DNA of 64,000 nucleotides from Citreimonas salinaria (lineage in GTDB: Bacteria > Pseudomonadota > Alphaproteobacteria > Rhodobacterales > Rhodobacteraceae), in assembly GCF_900107235.1 (NCBI RefSeq), contig NZ_FNPF01000004.1, forward strand, positions 300,055 through 364,054, in the 5' to 3' direction. The stretch's first letter is position 1, and the number at the start of each line of letters is the position of its first letter. The translations under genes and the position numbers were made by a program. Positions 48,073 through 56,703 of this stretch are shown one piece after another. The notes under the pieces are model-generated. The model saw nothing but the letters and a program-made list of their open reading frames with translations, was not told the DNA's origin and searched no databases.

Positions 48073-49184
48073 TGGCCGGGCTCCATTTCGCGTGTCGTCT
48101 GGACGCCGAGGCGCGCCAGCACCTCCAGCAATTCGTCGGCCCGATGGCCGCAGGTGTGGCGGTCGAGGATGGTCTCCAGCCCGCGCTCGGCCTGTTCGCG
48201 CGCCGCTTCCGTGTCGGACAACAGTTCGCGCAGGTGGCCCGTCATCTCGTCGCCGTCGCGGGCGAAGCGGAAGTCGCCGGGCCGGAACAGGCCCTCGGCG
48301 TCGTCCCACGGGGCGCTGACCAGGGGGATGCCGCAGGCGAGCGCCTCGAACGGGCGGATTGTCGGGATGCCGGGCAGGCTTTGGACGTAGGGCCGGCGTG
48401 GGACATGCACCGTCACCCGGTGGCGGGCGAAGGCCTCGGGCACTTCGGCGTTGGCGATGCTGCCGCCATAGGTAATGCCAGCCGCCTCCAACCGCTCCAG
48501 CGCGTGTTCCGGATAGCGCACGCCGTGGATGCGCGTCGTCAGGCCCAGCCGCTCCGCGGGGCCGATCAGGAAGGTTTCCAGCTCTTCGCTGCGCTCGTCG
48601 TCGCCCCAATTGCCGACCCAGATCAGGTCACCGTCGCGATCGACCTCGGGAAGGGGCCGGAACAGGCTGATATCCGCGGCCTCGTGCCAAGTGAACACCT
48701 GCCGGCCCCAGCCTGCCTGAAGATAGCGTTCGCGCAGCGTCTCGCCGAAGGCCAGCACGCCGTCGTAGCCAGACAGGTCGAGGCCCTCGATCTCGCCCTC
48801 GGCGCTGACCGCGCGGTGATGGGTGTCGTGGAACAGCAGCGTGAAGCGCGCGCCTTGCGAGCGTACCCGGCCCAGCTGCGCGACCAGGCCCGGATCGGTC
48901 CATTCGTGCACGACCACCACGTCGGCACCCTCAAGCGCCGCCTGGTGGTCGAACGCGGCCGGATAGACCTCCCAGCTCAGGTCGGGGAAGGTTCGCTCGA
49001 AGTCATCGATGGCGCCGGGTCCGCGGTCCTGGATCAGGTTCTCGCGGCTCCAGGCCCCTTCGGGTTCCAGCGCGTGGGTCTCGTGGCCCCGCGCCTGCAG
49101 CGCGCGCATGACGCCGCGCAGGAAATGCGCGTTGCCGTGATTCCAGTCCGACGCAAGCGAGTGGGTGTAGAAAACGAACTTCAT
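48069..49184 (-). CDS. CgeB-like glycosyltransferase, copy 1
   Basis: This 371-residue protein starts MKFVFYTHSLASDWNHGNAH and has the C-terminal motif IRPFEALACGIPLVSAPW, aligned with the equivalent motifs in the two following genes. A CHHR-like helix follows (ILDRHTCGHRADELL). The three copies differ enough that they probably transfer different sugars or make different linkages. GGAGCAGC precedes the ATG, which overlaps the stop of the GT4 gene. Confidence 0.85.
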   Translation of the reverse strand: MKFVFYTHSLASDWNHGNAHFLRGVMRALQARGHETHALEPEGAWSRENLIQDRGPGAIDDFERTFPDLSWEVYPAAFDHQAALEGADVVVVHEWTDPGLVAQLGRVRSQGARFTLLFHDTHHRAVSAEGEIEGLDLSGYDGVLAFGETLRERYLQAGWGRQVFTWHEAADISLFRPLPEVDRDGDLIWVGNWGDDERSEELETFLIGPAERLGLTTRIHGVRYPEHALERLEAAGITYGGSIANAEVPEAFARHRVTVHVPRRPYVQSLPGIPTIRPFEALACGIPLVSAPWDDAEGLFRPGDFRFARDGDEMTGHLRELLSDTEAAREQAERGLETILDRHTCGHRADELLEVLARLGVQTTREMEPGQ

Positions 49185-50272
49185 GCTGCTCCTTCGGTCG
49201 CCATGGCGCGGTCGCGCACGCGGTCGTGGATCGCGGCCATCGCCTTGGTCTGTGCCTGTGTCGTGTAGCGGCGCGCGCGGTCCTGCGCCGCGGTGCCGAG
49301 GACGTCGCGCCGGGCCTCGTCGGCAGCGAGATCATTGAGAGCGGTTGCCAGCGCATCGGCATCGCCCGGCGGGAAGAACAGCGCGGCGCTGTTCCAAAGC
49401 TCACGGAAGGTCGGGATGTCGGCCAGCACCAGCGGCGCGCCGGCGCGTGCGGCTTCCAGCACCGCCAGCCCGAACGGCTCGTAGAGCGAGGGCGAGACGA
49501 AGATCCCAGCGCTGGCAATCAGCTGCGCCGCGTCGTCGTGGTCGAGGTGCCCGCGATGGTCCGCGTGGCGAATGTCGATCCGCGCCCCGTTCGGGCCTTG
49601 GTCGGCGCCCAGCATGAGCACCGGCCAACCGCAGTCGCGTGCCGCGCGGTCGAGCGTGGCGCCGCCCTTGCTTTCGTCCCACCAACGTCCGGCGGCGACG
49701 GCGGTCCGCGAGCGTTCGGCGGCCGGCACCGGACTGCGGCTGGCGTTGTGGACCACATCTACCGTCCCGAGCGTGTTGTAGAGCCGCGTCATCGCGGTGG
49801 CGTGGCTGGCCGAAGGCGCTACGACCGCGTCGGCGCGCGCCAGCCCGGCGGCGGTCAGGTCGTGGATCCAGCGCATCCCGGCCGGCGCGGTTTCGCCGCG
49901 CACCGCCTCGAACCAGCTGGCGAGGCAGGAATGCGAGACCGCCACCACCGGCACGCCCGCGGGAATGTCGGCCGCGAGGCTGGGCAGGTTGCACTGGATC
50001 ACGCTTGCGCGGCGACGCGCCGCCACGTCGGCCAGCCAGCGACCTGCGCCGGCCACGTCGCTTGGCCCCTGCGCCATCCAGTCCAGCGCCTGCCTGCCCC
50101 AGTCGAGCGGCCCGAGCGCCTCGGCCTCGGCGCGCTGGGCGGCGGAAGGGGCGGGGCCAAAGCCCGCGAAGCAGACAGGCTGCCCCGCCGCGACCAGTCC
50201 GGCGCCAAGGTCGACGGCATAGCGCCAGACCCCGCCCACGGCATCGAGCGTGATCAGGACGGGTCTTGTCAT
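49181..50272 (-). CDS. GT4-family glycosyltransferase
   Basis: The 363-residue GT-B enzyme has the N-terminal pattern LITLDAVGGVWRYAVDLGAGL, a middle SHSCLASWFEAVRG, and the retaining-glycosyltransferase E-x7-E motif in SPSLYEPFGLAVLEAARAG. It is soluble. A shorter family of such enzymes acts on glycogen-like or trehalose-type products, but I cannot name donor or acceptor. Four-base overlaps join it to the fusion protein upstream and the first CgeB-like gene downstream. Confidence 0.88.
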   Translation of the reverse strand: MTRPVLITLDAVGGVWRYAVDLGAGLVAAGQPVCFAGFGPAPSAAQRAEAEALGPLDWGRQALDWMAQGPSDVAGAGRWLADVAARRRASVIQCNLPSLAADIPAGVPVVAVSHSCLASWFEAVRGETAPAGMRWIHDLTAAGLARADAVVAPSASHATAMTRLYNTLGTVDVVHNASRSPVPAAERSRTAVAAGRWWDESKGGATLDRAARDCGWPVLMLGADQGPNGARIDIRHADHRGHLDHDDAAQLIASAGIFVSPSLYEPFGLAVLEAARAGAPLVLADIPTFRELWNSAALFFPPGDADALATALNDLAADEARRDVLGTAAQDRARRYTTQAQTKAMAAIHDRVRDRAMATEGAA

Positions 50273-52263
50273 GCCGGGACCCGCTGACGCTCGGGCGCGC
50301 GTGCGGCGCCATCCGACAGCCAGCCGGCGAGGCCGCGCAGTCCGTCCCGCCAGCCGATTCGGGCGCGCCACCCGGCGGCTTGTTCCAGCGCACGGGTGTC
50401 GGCCACGAACCACGGCTGGTCGCCCTGCCGCCAATCCTCGAAGGTCACGTCGATCTTGCTGCCGGTGATCGCCTCGATCTCGCGCAGGACCTGCAGCAGG
50501 CTGACCGTGTTGGACGTCCCGCCGCCCAGGTTGAAGGCCCGGCCCGACAGCGCGTCGATCTGGCCCAGCACCGCGCGGTAGGCGGCCACCGCGTCCGACA
50601 CGTCCAGCACGTCGCGGACCTGCCGCCCGGTGCCGAAGACCGTGATCGGGCGGCGTTGCAGAGCCTGGATCAGGAAATGCGCGACCCAGCCCTGGTCCTC
50701 GGTGCCGAACTGGCGCGGGCCGTAGATGCAGCTCATCCGCAGGACGGCGGCGGGCAAGCCGTAGCTGCTTGCGTAGTCCAGCACGTACTGGTCCGCCACC
50801 CCCTTCGAGCAGCCATAGGGCGTGCAGAAATCCAGCGGCCGCCCCTCGCCCACGCCGTGCGCGCGGGTCCCTTCGTCGAGCGGTGCACAGGCATCGTTGC
50901 TATCGCCCACCTCCAGATCTGCCAGTGCGCCGTAGACCTTGTTGGTCGAGGCGAAGACCAGCGGTATCTTGCGTCCCGTCGCGCGGATGCCTTCCAGCAA
51001 GTTGAGCGTGCCGCGCGCGTTCACGTCGAAATCCGCCATGGGCGAGACCAGGGACGTGGTCACGGCCGTCTGCGCCGCCATGTGCAGCACCGCGTCGGCA
51101 TCGCGCACGGCCTCGCGGACCGCGAGTTCGTCGCGCAGGTCGGCCGGCACCGCGTGCAGCCGGGGGCCGTGGCGCTGGGCCAGCCAGTGCAGGTTGCGCT
51201 CGACCCCGGGGCGGCTGAGGTTGTCGATCACGACGACGTCGCGCCCTTCGGACAGAAAGCTTTCCGCCAAGTTCGAGCCGATGAAGCCCGCGCCGCCGGT
51301 GATCGCGATCGGGCGGGCCTGCCGTGCCACCGCCGGCGTCGCTAGGCGCGCGACCTCGCGCACCTGCGCGGGGCCGCCCGCCGTCAAAAGCCGCGCCAGA
51401 AGCTTGGGCGCGCCGTCCGCCTCGACCGCACCGAGGTGGTAGTGGCGCGGGTCGAACCAGTGACCTTCCTGCACCGCCACGTGCTCGGGCAGGTCGCGCC
51501 AAGCGTACCAGTACATCCGGTCGGCGCCGGCATCGAGCGCCTCGAGGAAGCGACGCGCCTGCTCCATGTCGTCGCGGCGCCAGGTCGAATAGCCGGTCTC
51601 GGTGATCCAGATCTCGCAGGCGGGGTTCCAGCGATCGAGAATCTCGCGCATTTCGGCCATGTGGACGTTCCAGCCGTTCCACGTGCCTTCCTCGCTGTCC
51701 CAGGTGCCGGGAAAGCCATGGATGCCGGCGGCGACCACCTCGGCCAGCACGCCGCGCTCTCCCATGAGGTTCAGCCAGTAGGGATCAAAGGGCGCGGGTC
51801 CGCCGAGGACCGGCTTCCAGCCGCGCTGCCTGACCCAGTAGGCCGCGCCGCCGACCATTTCGCAGAACAGGTCGCAATCCGGGTCCTCGCGCCAGTCCCA
51901 GTCGAGCAGGTTGTTGGGCTCGTTCCACAGCTCGACGTATTCGAAATGCTCGCCGTGCCGGGTGAGCACCATGTCGAGGAAGTCCGCGAAGTCCTTCAGC
52001 ACCTTCGGCGCGCCGGAACTTCGCCCGGTGCGCGACAGCGAAGGCGGCGTGTAATGCACGCAAGGCAGCAGCTCGATATCACGCGCGAGACGCGGCAGCA
52101 GCCAGTCGTACCATTCCTGCCCGCCGGGCGCGTGGTACTCGGCCCAGCTCAGGTGCGTGCGCAGGTATTTCGCCCCCGACGCCACGAGCTTAGGCAGTAC
52201 CTCCTCGACCCTGTCGTACTCGCCGGGGCGGAACCACTCGACGAAACCGTACTCGTCCTTCAC
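50269..52263 (-). CDS. Fusion of a GH-A clan glycosidase-like domain with a CDP-paratose 2-epimerase-like SDR
   Basis: The 664-residue protein joins two enzymes. Residues 1 to about 300 form a TIM-barrel glycoside hydrolase of clan GH-A with the acid/base Glu115 in ELWNEPNN and the nucleophile Glu222 in IWITETGYS. Residues 318-664 form an extended SDR with GGAGFIGSNLAE (323-334), the Tyr-Lys motif TPYGCSKG and the stretch RMSCIYGPRQFG, wording typical of CDP-paratose 2-epimerases. No signal peptide is present, so the glycosidase half is cytosolic, which is unusual. The GTG start overlaps the stop of the preceding epimerase (GTGA) and fits the start of the barrel. The joint function is unknown. 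Confidence 0.88.
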   Translation of the reverse strand: MKDEYGFVEWFRPGEYDRVEEVLPKLVASGAKYLRTHLSWAEYHAPGGQEWYDWLLPRLARDIELLPCVHYTPPSLSRTGRSSGAPKVLKDFADFLDMVLTRHGEHFEYVELWNEPNNLLDWDWREDPDCDLFCEMVGGAAYWVRQRGWKPVLGGPAPFDPYWLNLMGERGVLAEVVAAGIHGFPGTWDSEEGTWNGWNVHMAEMREILDRWNPACEIWITETGYSTWRRDDMEQARRFLEALDAGADRMYWYAWRDLPEHVAVQEGHWFDPRHYHLGAVEADGAPKLLARLLTAGGPAQVREVARLATPAVARQARPIAITGGAGFIGSNLAESFLSEGRDVVVIDNLSRPGVERNLHWLAQRHGPRLHAVPADLRDELAVREAVRDADAVLHMAAQTAVTTSLVSPMADFDVNARGTLNLLEGIRATGRKIPLVFASTNKVYGALADLEVGDSNDACAPLDEGTRAHGVGEGRPLDFCTPYGCSKGVADQYVLDYASSYGLPAAVLRMSCIYGPRQFGTEDQGWVAHFLIQALQRRPITVFGTGRQVRDVLDVSDAVAAYRAVLGQIDALSGRAFNLGGGTSNTVSLLQVLREIEAITGSKIDVTFEDWRQGDQPWFVADTRALEQAAGWRARIGWRDGLRGLAGWLSDGAARAPERQRVPA

Positions 52264-53375
52264 GATACCAGACCCCGCTCCTCGAGCTGGCGCCGCATCT
52301 CGTCTCCGCGGTCCTTCTTGCCGGTCTCGGGCGCGCTGCGCACCCACTCGACGAAGGGCCCCAGGCTATCTTCCAGCCGCTTCTCGGGCGCGAAGCCCAG
52401 CAGGTCGCGTGCCTTGCTGATGTCGGCGAAGCAATTGCGGATGTCGCCCATACGGAACTTGCCCAGCACCTCGGGCTCCAGCTCGGCGCAGCCCATCGCA
52501 TCCGCCAGAAGCTGCGCCACCTGCACGACGGTATAGGAATTGCCCGAGCCGACGTTGATTACGTGCCCGGCCGACTCGTCGCGTTCCAGCGCCAGCGCGA
52601 AGGCCCGCGCCACGTCGTCGACATGCACGAAGTCGCGCTTCTGCTGGCCGTCCTCGAAGATCGTGGGGCGCTGGCCGTTGGCGAGGCGCGATGCGAAGTT
52701 CGCCAGAACGCCGGTATACGGGTTCGACAGCGCCTGACCGGCGCCGAAGACGTTGAACAGACGCAGCGCGGTGGTCGGGATGCCGTAGGCCTCGCCGAAG
52801 ATCAGGCAGGCCTGTTCTTGCTGGAACTTCGTCAGCGCGTAGATCGAGGCGAGGTCGACGCGCTTGTCCTCGTCCGTCGGGCGGGCAGTCAGCGTCTCGC
52901 CGTTCGGCCCCTGCGGCTCCCACTTGCCCGCCTTCAGGTCGGCGGCCTTCCGGCGCACCTTCTCGTGCAGCCGGCCCCCGGAATCCTCGTAGTAGCCCTC
53001 GCCGTAGACGCTCATGGAAGAGGCGACGACGAGCCGGCGCACCGGGTCCTCGGCGATCGCCTCGAGCAGGACCGCGGTGCCGAGGTCGTTCGCGCCCACA
53101 TAGCGCGCAATCTCGTACATCGACTGGCCGACGCCCACCTCGGCGGCCAGGTGCACGACCTCGTCGACCCCCTGCAGCGCCGAGCGCAGCGTGTCGATGT
53201 CGCGCATGTCGCCCTTGATCACCTTGGCCTCGGCGGGCGGTTCGGCGGCGGCGTCACCGTGCACCTGGTCGATCATTGCATCGTACAGGACAACCTCGCG
53301 GCCCCTGGCGAGCAGTTCGGTGGCCACCTGTCGCCCGATGAAGCCGCATCCGCCCGTTACCAGCGATTTTCCCAT
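52260..53375 (-). CDS. NAD-dependent epimerase (dTDP-L-rhamnose 4-epimerase-like)
   Basis: The 371-residue extended SDR begins MGKSLVTGGCGFIGRQVA and has SSMSVYGEG, catalytic Tyr-Lys in SIYALTKFQQEQ and RLFNVFGAGQALSNPYTGV, close in wording to dTDP-rhamnose 4-epimerases. It is the first gene of the minus-strand operon. The chosen ATG has GAGGA nine bases upstream; an ATG three codons earlier abuts that site. Its promoter should lie in the lower-GC gap between it and the dehydrogenase gene. Confidence 0.87.
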   Translation of the reverse strand: MGKSLVTGGCGFIGRQVATELLARGREVVLYDAMIDQVHGDAAAEPPAEAKVIKGDMRDIDTLRSALQGVDEVVHLAAEVGVGQSMYEIARYVGANDLGTAVLLEAIAEDPVRRLVVASSMSVYGEGYYEDSGGRLHEKVRRKAADLKAGKWEPQGPNGETLTARPTDEDKRVDLASIYALTKFQQEQACLIFGEAYGIPTTALRLFNVFGAGQALSNPYTGVLANFASRLANGQRPTIFEDGQQKRDFVHVDDVARAFALALERDESAGHVINVGSGNSYTVVQVAQLLADAMGCAELEPEVLGKFRMGDIRNCFADISKARDLLGFAPEKRLEDSLGPFVEWVRSAPETGKKDRGDEMRRQLEERGLVS

Positions 53376-53607
53376 GGTTCCCATTCCTCGCAAATCATGC
53401 ATGTTGAGGGCTAAAGCCTCGGGAAGATGCAGAAGTTCCATATAAAATATGACTTTAGGGTCATTCCCGGAGAAAACAGCATCTTCAGAGACTTCCCGAG
53501 CTTCTTCCGGAACGGATCAACTCGGCGTGAGTTGGGCCGGTCGAAGCAGGCAGCGGTGACGCCGAAGACGCCCCGCCGCCGGACCGGGACCAGACCAAGG
53601 AGAGACG

Positions 53608-54633
53608 ATGACAGACCACAGCAGCACCTCCATTGCCGCCCCAGAGCCCGCCGCCGACACGGTCGCCCGCGCGGCGCGCGTCGTGGCGCCGGGTCGGGTC
53701 GAGATGGTCGCGGTGGACCTGCCGCGCCCCGGCGCCGGACAGGTTCTCGTGCGGATCGAGGGCTGCGGCGTCTGCGCGTCGAACCTCGAACCGTGGTCGG
53801 GGCCCGAATGGCAGGACTTCCCGATGGAGCCGGGCGTGCTGGGCCACGAGGCCTGGGGCGTGATCGAGGCGCTGGGCGAGGGCGTGGCCGACCTGCACGC
53901 GGGCCAGCGCATCGCGTGGCTCGGCAACCAGGGTTACGCTAGCCACGAGATCGTCGAGGCTGAGACCGTGCTGCCGCTGCCCGAAGCGCTGGACGGGCGT
54001 CCCGTGCCGGCCGAGCCGCTGGGCTGCGCCATGAACATCTTCCGCCGCGCGCAGATCAGCAGCGGCCAGACGGTCGCGATCATCGGCATCGGCTTCATCG
54101 GCGCGGCACTGACCGCGCTGGCCGCGCAGGCCGGCGCGCGCGTCATCGCGATCTCGCGACGGCAGGAATCGCTGGACCTCGCCCGCCGTCTTGGCGCCTC
54201 GGACACGATTCCGATGGAGGATCACTGGGAGATCATGCGCGAAGTCGGCCGCCTGACCGAGGATCGTCTCGCCGACGTGGTGATCGAGGCGGTGGGCCTG
54301 CAATGGCCGCTGGACCTCGCCGGCGAACTGGTGCGCGAGGGCGGTCGCCTGGTGATCGCCGGCTACCACCAGGACGGCCCGCGGCAGGTGAACATGCAGA
54401 TGTGGAACTGGAAGGGCATCGACATCGTCAGCGCGCACGAACGCGACCCCGAGGTGCAGCGCCGCGGCATGATCGAGGGCATCGAGGCCGCCGCCGACGG
54501 GCGACTCGACCTCGACGCGCTGCTGACCCACCGCTACCCGCTGTCGCGGCTGGGCGACGCGCTGGACGCGACGCGCGACAAGCCGCAGGGCTTCGTGAAG
54601 GCATGGGTCTCGCCGCAGGAGGACGGGCAATGA
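53608..54633 (+). CDS. Zinc-type MDR alcohol dehydrogenase-like protein
   Basis: The 341-residue medium-chain dehydrogenase has the catalytic-zinc ligands in GCGVCASN and GHEAWG and the Rossmann segment AIIGIGFIGAALTALAAQAG. The structural-zinc four-cysteine loop is absent. Sugar or polyol dehydrogenation would fit the next-door Gfo/Idh/MocA gene and the opposite sugar operon. AGGAGAGACG precedes the ATG. It overlaps the following gene by four bases. Confidence 0.88.
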   Translation: MTDHSSTSIAAPEPAADTVARAARVVAPGRVEMVAVDLPRPGAGQVLVRIEGCGVCASNLEPWSGPEWQDFPMEPGVLGHEAWGVIEALGEGVADLHAGQRIAWLGNQGYASHEIVEAETVLPLPEALDGRPVPAEPLGCAMNIFRRAQISSGQTVAIIGIGFIGAALTALAAQAGARVIAISRRQESLDLARRLGASDTIPMEDHWEIMREVGRLTEDRLADVVIEAVGLQWPLDLAGELVREGGRLVIAGYHQDGPRQVNMQMWNWKGIDIVSAHERDPEVQRRGMIEGIEAAADGRLDLDALLTHRYPLSRLGDALDATRDKPQGFVKAWVSPQEDGQ

Positions 54634-55676
54634 GCGACACCGCAATGCACGACCAGACCACCGCAACCGTCACCACGCGCCGCCCGCGCCTGGCCTTCCT
54701 CGGCCTCGGCTGGATCGGCCGCAACCGGATGGAGGCCGTCGCCGCCGAGGACGTGGCCGACATCGTGGCGATTTCGGATCCCGCGCCCGAGGCGCTGGAC
54801 GAGGCGGCACAGTCGGCGCCCGATGCAGTCCGCTGCGATGACCTCGACGCGCTTCTGGCGACGAAGCCGGACGGCGTCGTCATCGCCACGCCCTCGGCCT
54901 TGCATGCCGACCAGACCATCGCCGCGCTGAATGCCGGAGCCGCCGTCTTCTGTCAGAAACCGCTGGGCCGGACCGAGGCCGAGGCCCGCGCTTGCATCGA
55001 CGCAGCGCGCATGGCCGACCGGCTGCTGGCCGTGGACCTCAGCTATCGCCACGCCGCCGCCTTCATGGCCCTGCGCGACGCCGTTCAGGCGGGCGAACTG
55101 GGTCCGGTCCACGCGCTCGACTTGACCTTCCACAACGCCTACGGCCCGGACAAGCCGTGGTTCCGCGACCGCGCGCTCTCGGGCGGAGGGTGCCTGATCG
55201 ACCTCGGCGCGCATCTTCTGGACATGGCCGCCTGGGCGATGGGCGCGCGCGATCTGCGCTGCACCTCGGCGCATCTTTACGCGGGCGGCAAGCGCCTGAT
55301 CGGCGACGCGGTCGCGACCTCGGTCGAGGATTACGCCGCCGCCACGCTCGAAACGCCCGAGGGCGGGGTCATCCGGATCGCGTGCTCGTGGAACCTGCCC
55401 GCGGGCCGGGATGCCGTGATCGGCGTCGACGCCTTCGGCACGCACGGCGGGTTTTCGGTGCAGAACGTGGGCGGCAGTTTCTTCGACTTCATTGCGCACC
55501 GTCACCACGGCACGCAAAGCGAACAGCGCGTGGCTCCGCCCGACGATTGGGGCGGCCGTGCCGCCGCCGACTGGGCGCGGCGGCTCGCCGGAGGCGCGCG
55601 CTTCGATCCGGCCTGTGAAAGCCTGGGTACGCTTGCCGCCGCCATCGACGGCGTCTATGCCCGCGCCGCCGGCTGA
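54630..55676 (+). CDS. Gfo/Idh/MocA family oxidoreductase
   Basis: The 348-residue protein has an N-terminal NAD(P) Rossmann fold (AFLGLGWIGRNRMEAV), the catalytic CQKPLGRT motif corresponding to E/C-K-P of the family, and a C-terminal domain with SGGGCLIDLGAHLLDMAAW and the late His. Family members oxidise or epimerise sugars, inositols or sugar nucleotides. With the coupled MDR dehydrogenase it could perform two redox steps on one sugar, for example through a keto intermediate; this is inferred from neighbourhood. Confidence 0.88.
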   Translation: MSDTAMHDQTTATVTTRRPRLAFLGLGWIGRNRMEAVAAEDVADIVAISDPAPEALDEAAQSAPDAVRCDDLDALLATKPDGVVIATPSALHADQTIAALNAGAAVFCQKPLGRTEAEARACIDAARMADRLLAVDLSYRHAAAFMALRDAVQAGELGPVHALDLTFHNAYGPDKPWFRDRALSGGGCLIDLGAHLLDMAAWAMGARDLRCTSAHLYAGGKRLIGDAVATSVEDYAAATLETPEGGVIRIACSWNLPAGRDAVIGVDAFGTHGGFSVQNVGGSFFDFIAHRHHGTQSEQRVAPPDDWGGRAAADWARRLAGGARFDPACESLGTLAAAIDGVYARAAG

Positions 55677-55691
55677 ACTTGCGGCCCTGCC

Positions 55692-55723
55692 GCGCCGCCC
55701 GTCCCGCACGGGGCGGGCGGCGC
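55692..55723. terminator. Strong hairpin between convergent genes
   Basis: A 14-base stem (GCGCCGCCCGTCCC / GGGGCGGGCGGCGC, one G-T pair) closed by GCAC lies between the Gfo/Idh gene and the convergent small acidic protein gene. There is no T-run, so it may act with Rho or as a transcript-end stabiliser for both. Confidence 0.6.
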
Positions 55724-55737
55724 CAGTACCGGCCGGT

Positions 55738-56007
55738 CTAGCCGGCCGAGTCGCGGGAGATCATCTTGGAGAACATGCTGTCGTCTTCGTAGAGCAGCGC
55801 GAGCTTTTTCTTCTCGAATTCCTCAAAGAATTCGTCCCAGCTGATCTCCTCCAGTGCCTCGTGCTCCGAGTTCGGCGCGTCGGGGAACATGATGCGGATG
55901 ATGCCCACGTCGTCGTCCGTATGCGTCCGGTCCACGGCGGCGGGCTTGCCGCCCTTGGCCTCGGCCCACTTGCGGATCGTGTCGTGATCGGTCGTCGTCT
56001 CAGCCAT
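55738..56007 (-). CDS. Small acidic protein of the sugar locus
   Basis: The 89-residue protein begins MAETTTDHDTIRKWAEAKGG and is strongly acidic, with SWDEFFEEFEKKKLALLYED near the end. Similar small proteins in other proteobacteria are sometimes labelled 1,4-alpha-glucan branching enzyme, which the size rules out as a full enzyme. It has no signal peptide. AAAAGGAGGATC gives an excellent ribosome site, and the frame upstream of it is unrelated to coding. It lies at the edge of the sugar cluster and just before the IS remnants. Confidence 0.75.
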   Translation of the reverse strand: MAETTTDHDTIRKWAEAKGGKPAAVDRTHTDDDVGIIRIMFPDAPNSEHEALEEISWDEFFEEFEKKKLALLYEDDSMFSKMISRDSAG

Positions 56008-56275
56008 TGTCTGATCCTCCTTTTGGTGACCGAACCACCGCCGGAAAGAGACGTTCCCCGCAGGAACCCATGCATGGCGATAAAATCCGCCAAGGAAACC
56101 CGAAAATGCCGGCGCCAAAGCGTCCGGCGGAACTGCGTAGACTGTCGTTGCGAGGTGTTATTGCGGGAGATGGGGGCACGCCCACCTGGCGCAAGGCAAT
56201 AGAAATGGCCCACCGAAGGCGGCTCTAGCAGCCGCGGTTTCATTGGATCATCGTGATCGATTGAGTGCTGGTAAC

Positions 56276-56703
56276 GGTGTTGTTGCGCAACGCGCGCCTG
56301 AGGCGTGGCTGCCCCTTCCCCTATTGCCCGTCATGGCACGCGGATAGTCTCGGCGGTGCCGAGGGCGTTGAAGCGTTTCATGAGGGCGATGCGGATGTGG
56401 ATTTCGGCGGTCTGGCGGTCGGGGTCTCTCGCGGCGATGCGCTCGCCGAAGGCTTTCAGGCAGCGCATCCTCGCCTCGATCGGGCTGCGGGCATGGTATC
56501 CCGTCCAGCGTTTCCGGAACGCCCGTCCGTCATATCGCGTCGCGCGCGGGGTTTCGGTACGGGCGCGTGCCGCGGGGCAGTCGCCTTTCCAAAGGCGGCC
56601 GCTTTTCCGGATCGTAATGATCGGCGTGGCGTGACGGTCAGTGATGGCCTCGTGGCAGCGGCGCGTGTCGCAGGCGCCGCCGGCGGTCACGGTGCCGATA
56701 ATG
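56276..56703 (-). mobile_element. Truncated IS5-like element (transposase C-terminus)
   Basis: On the minus strand an open frame (56331-56711) gives the last 115-120 residues of an IS5-type DDE transposase: VTAGGACDTRRCHEAI, KRWTGYHARSPIEARMRCLK with the final catalytic Glu region, and ARDPDRQTAEIHIRIALM. The left end GGTGTTGTTGCGCAA at 56276-56290 aligns with the terminus of another copy at 63903. The N-terminal part is missing, replaced by IS6-like sequence at about 56695-56704. It cannot encode a working transposase. Confidence 0.85.

Noticed and set aside
56007..56228. 73-codon plus-strand frame upstream of the IS remnant
   Set aside because: No ribosome site, no motif, and it covers the promoter region of the small acidic protein gene.
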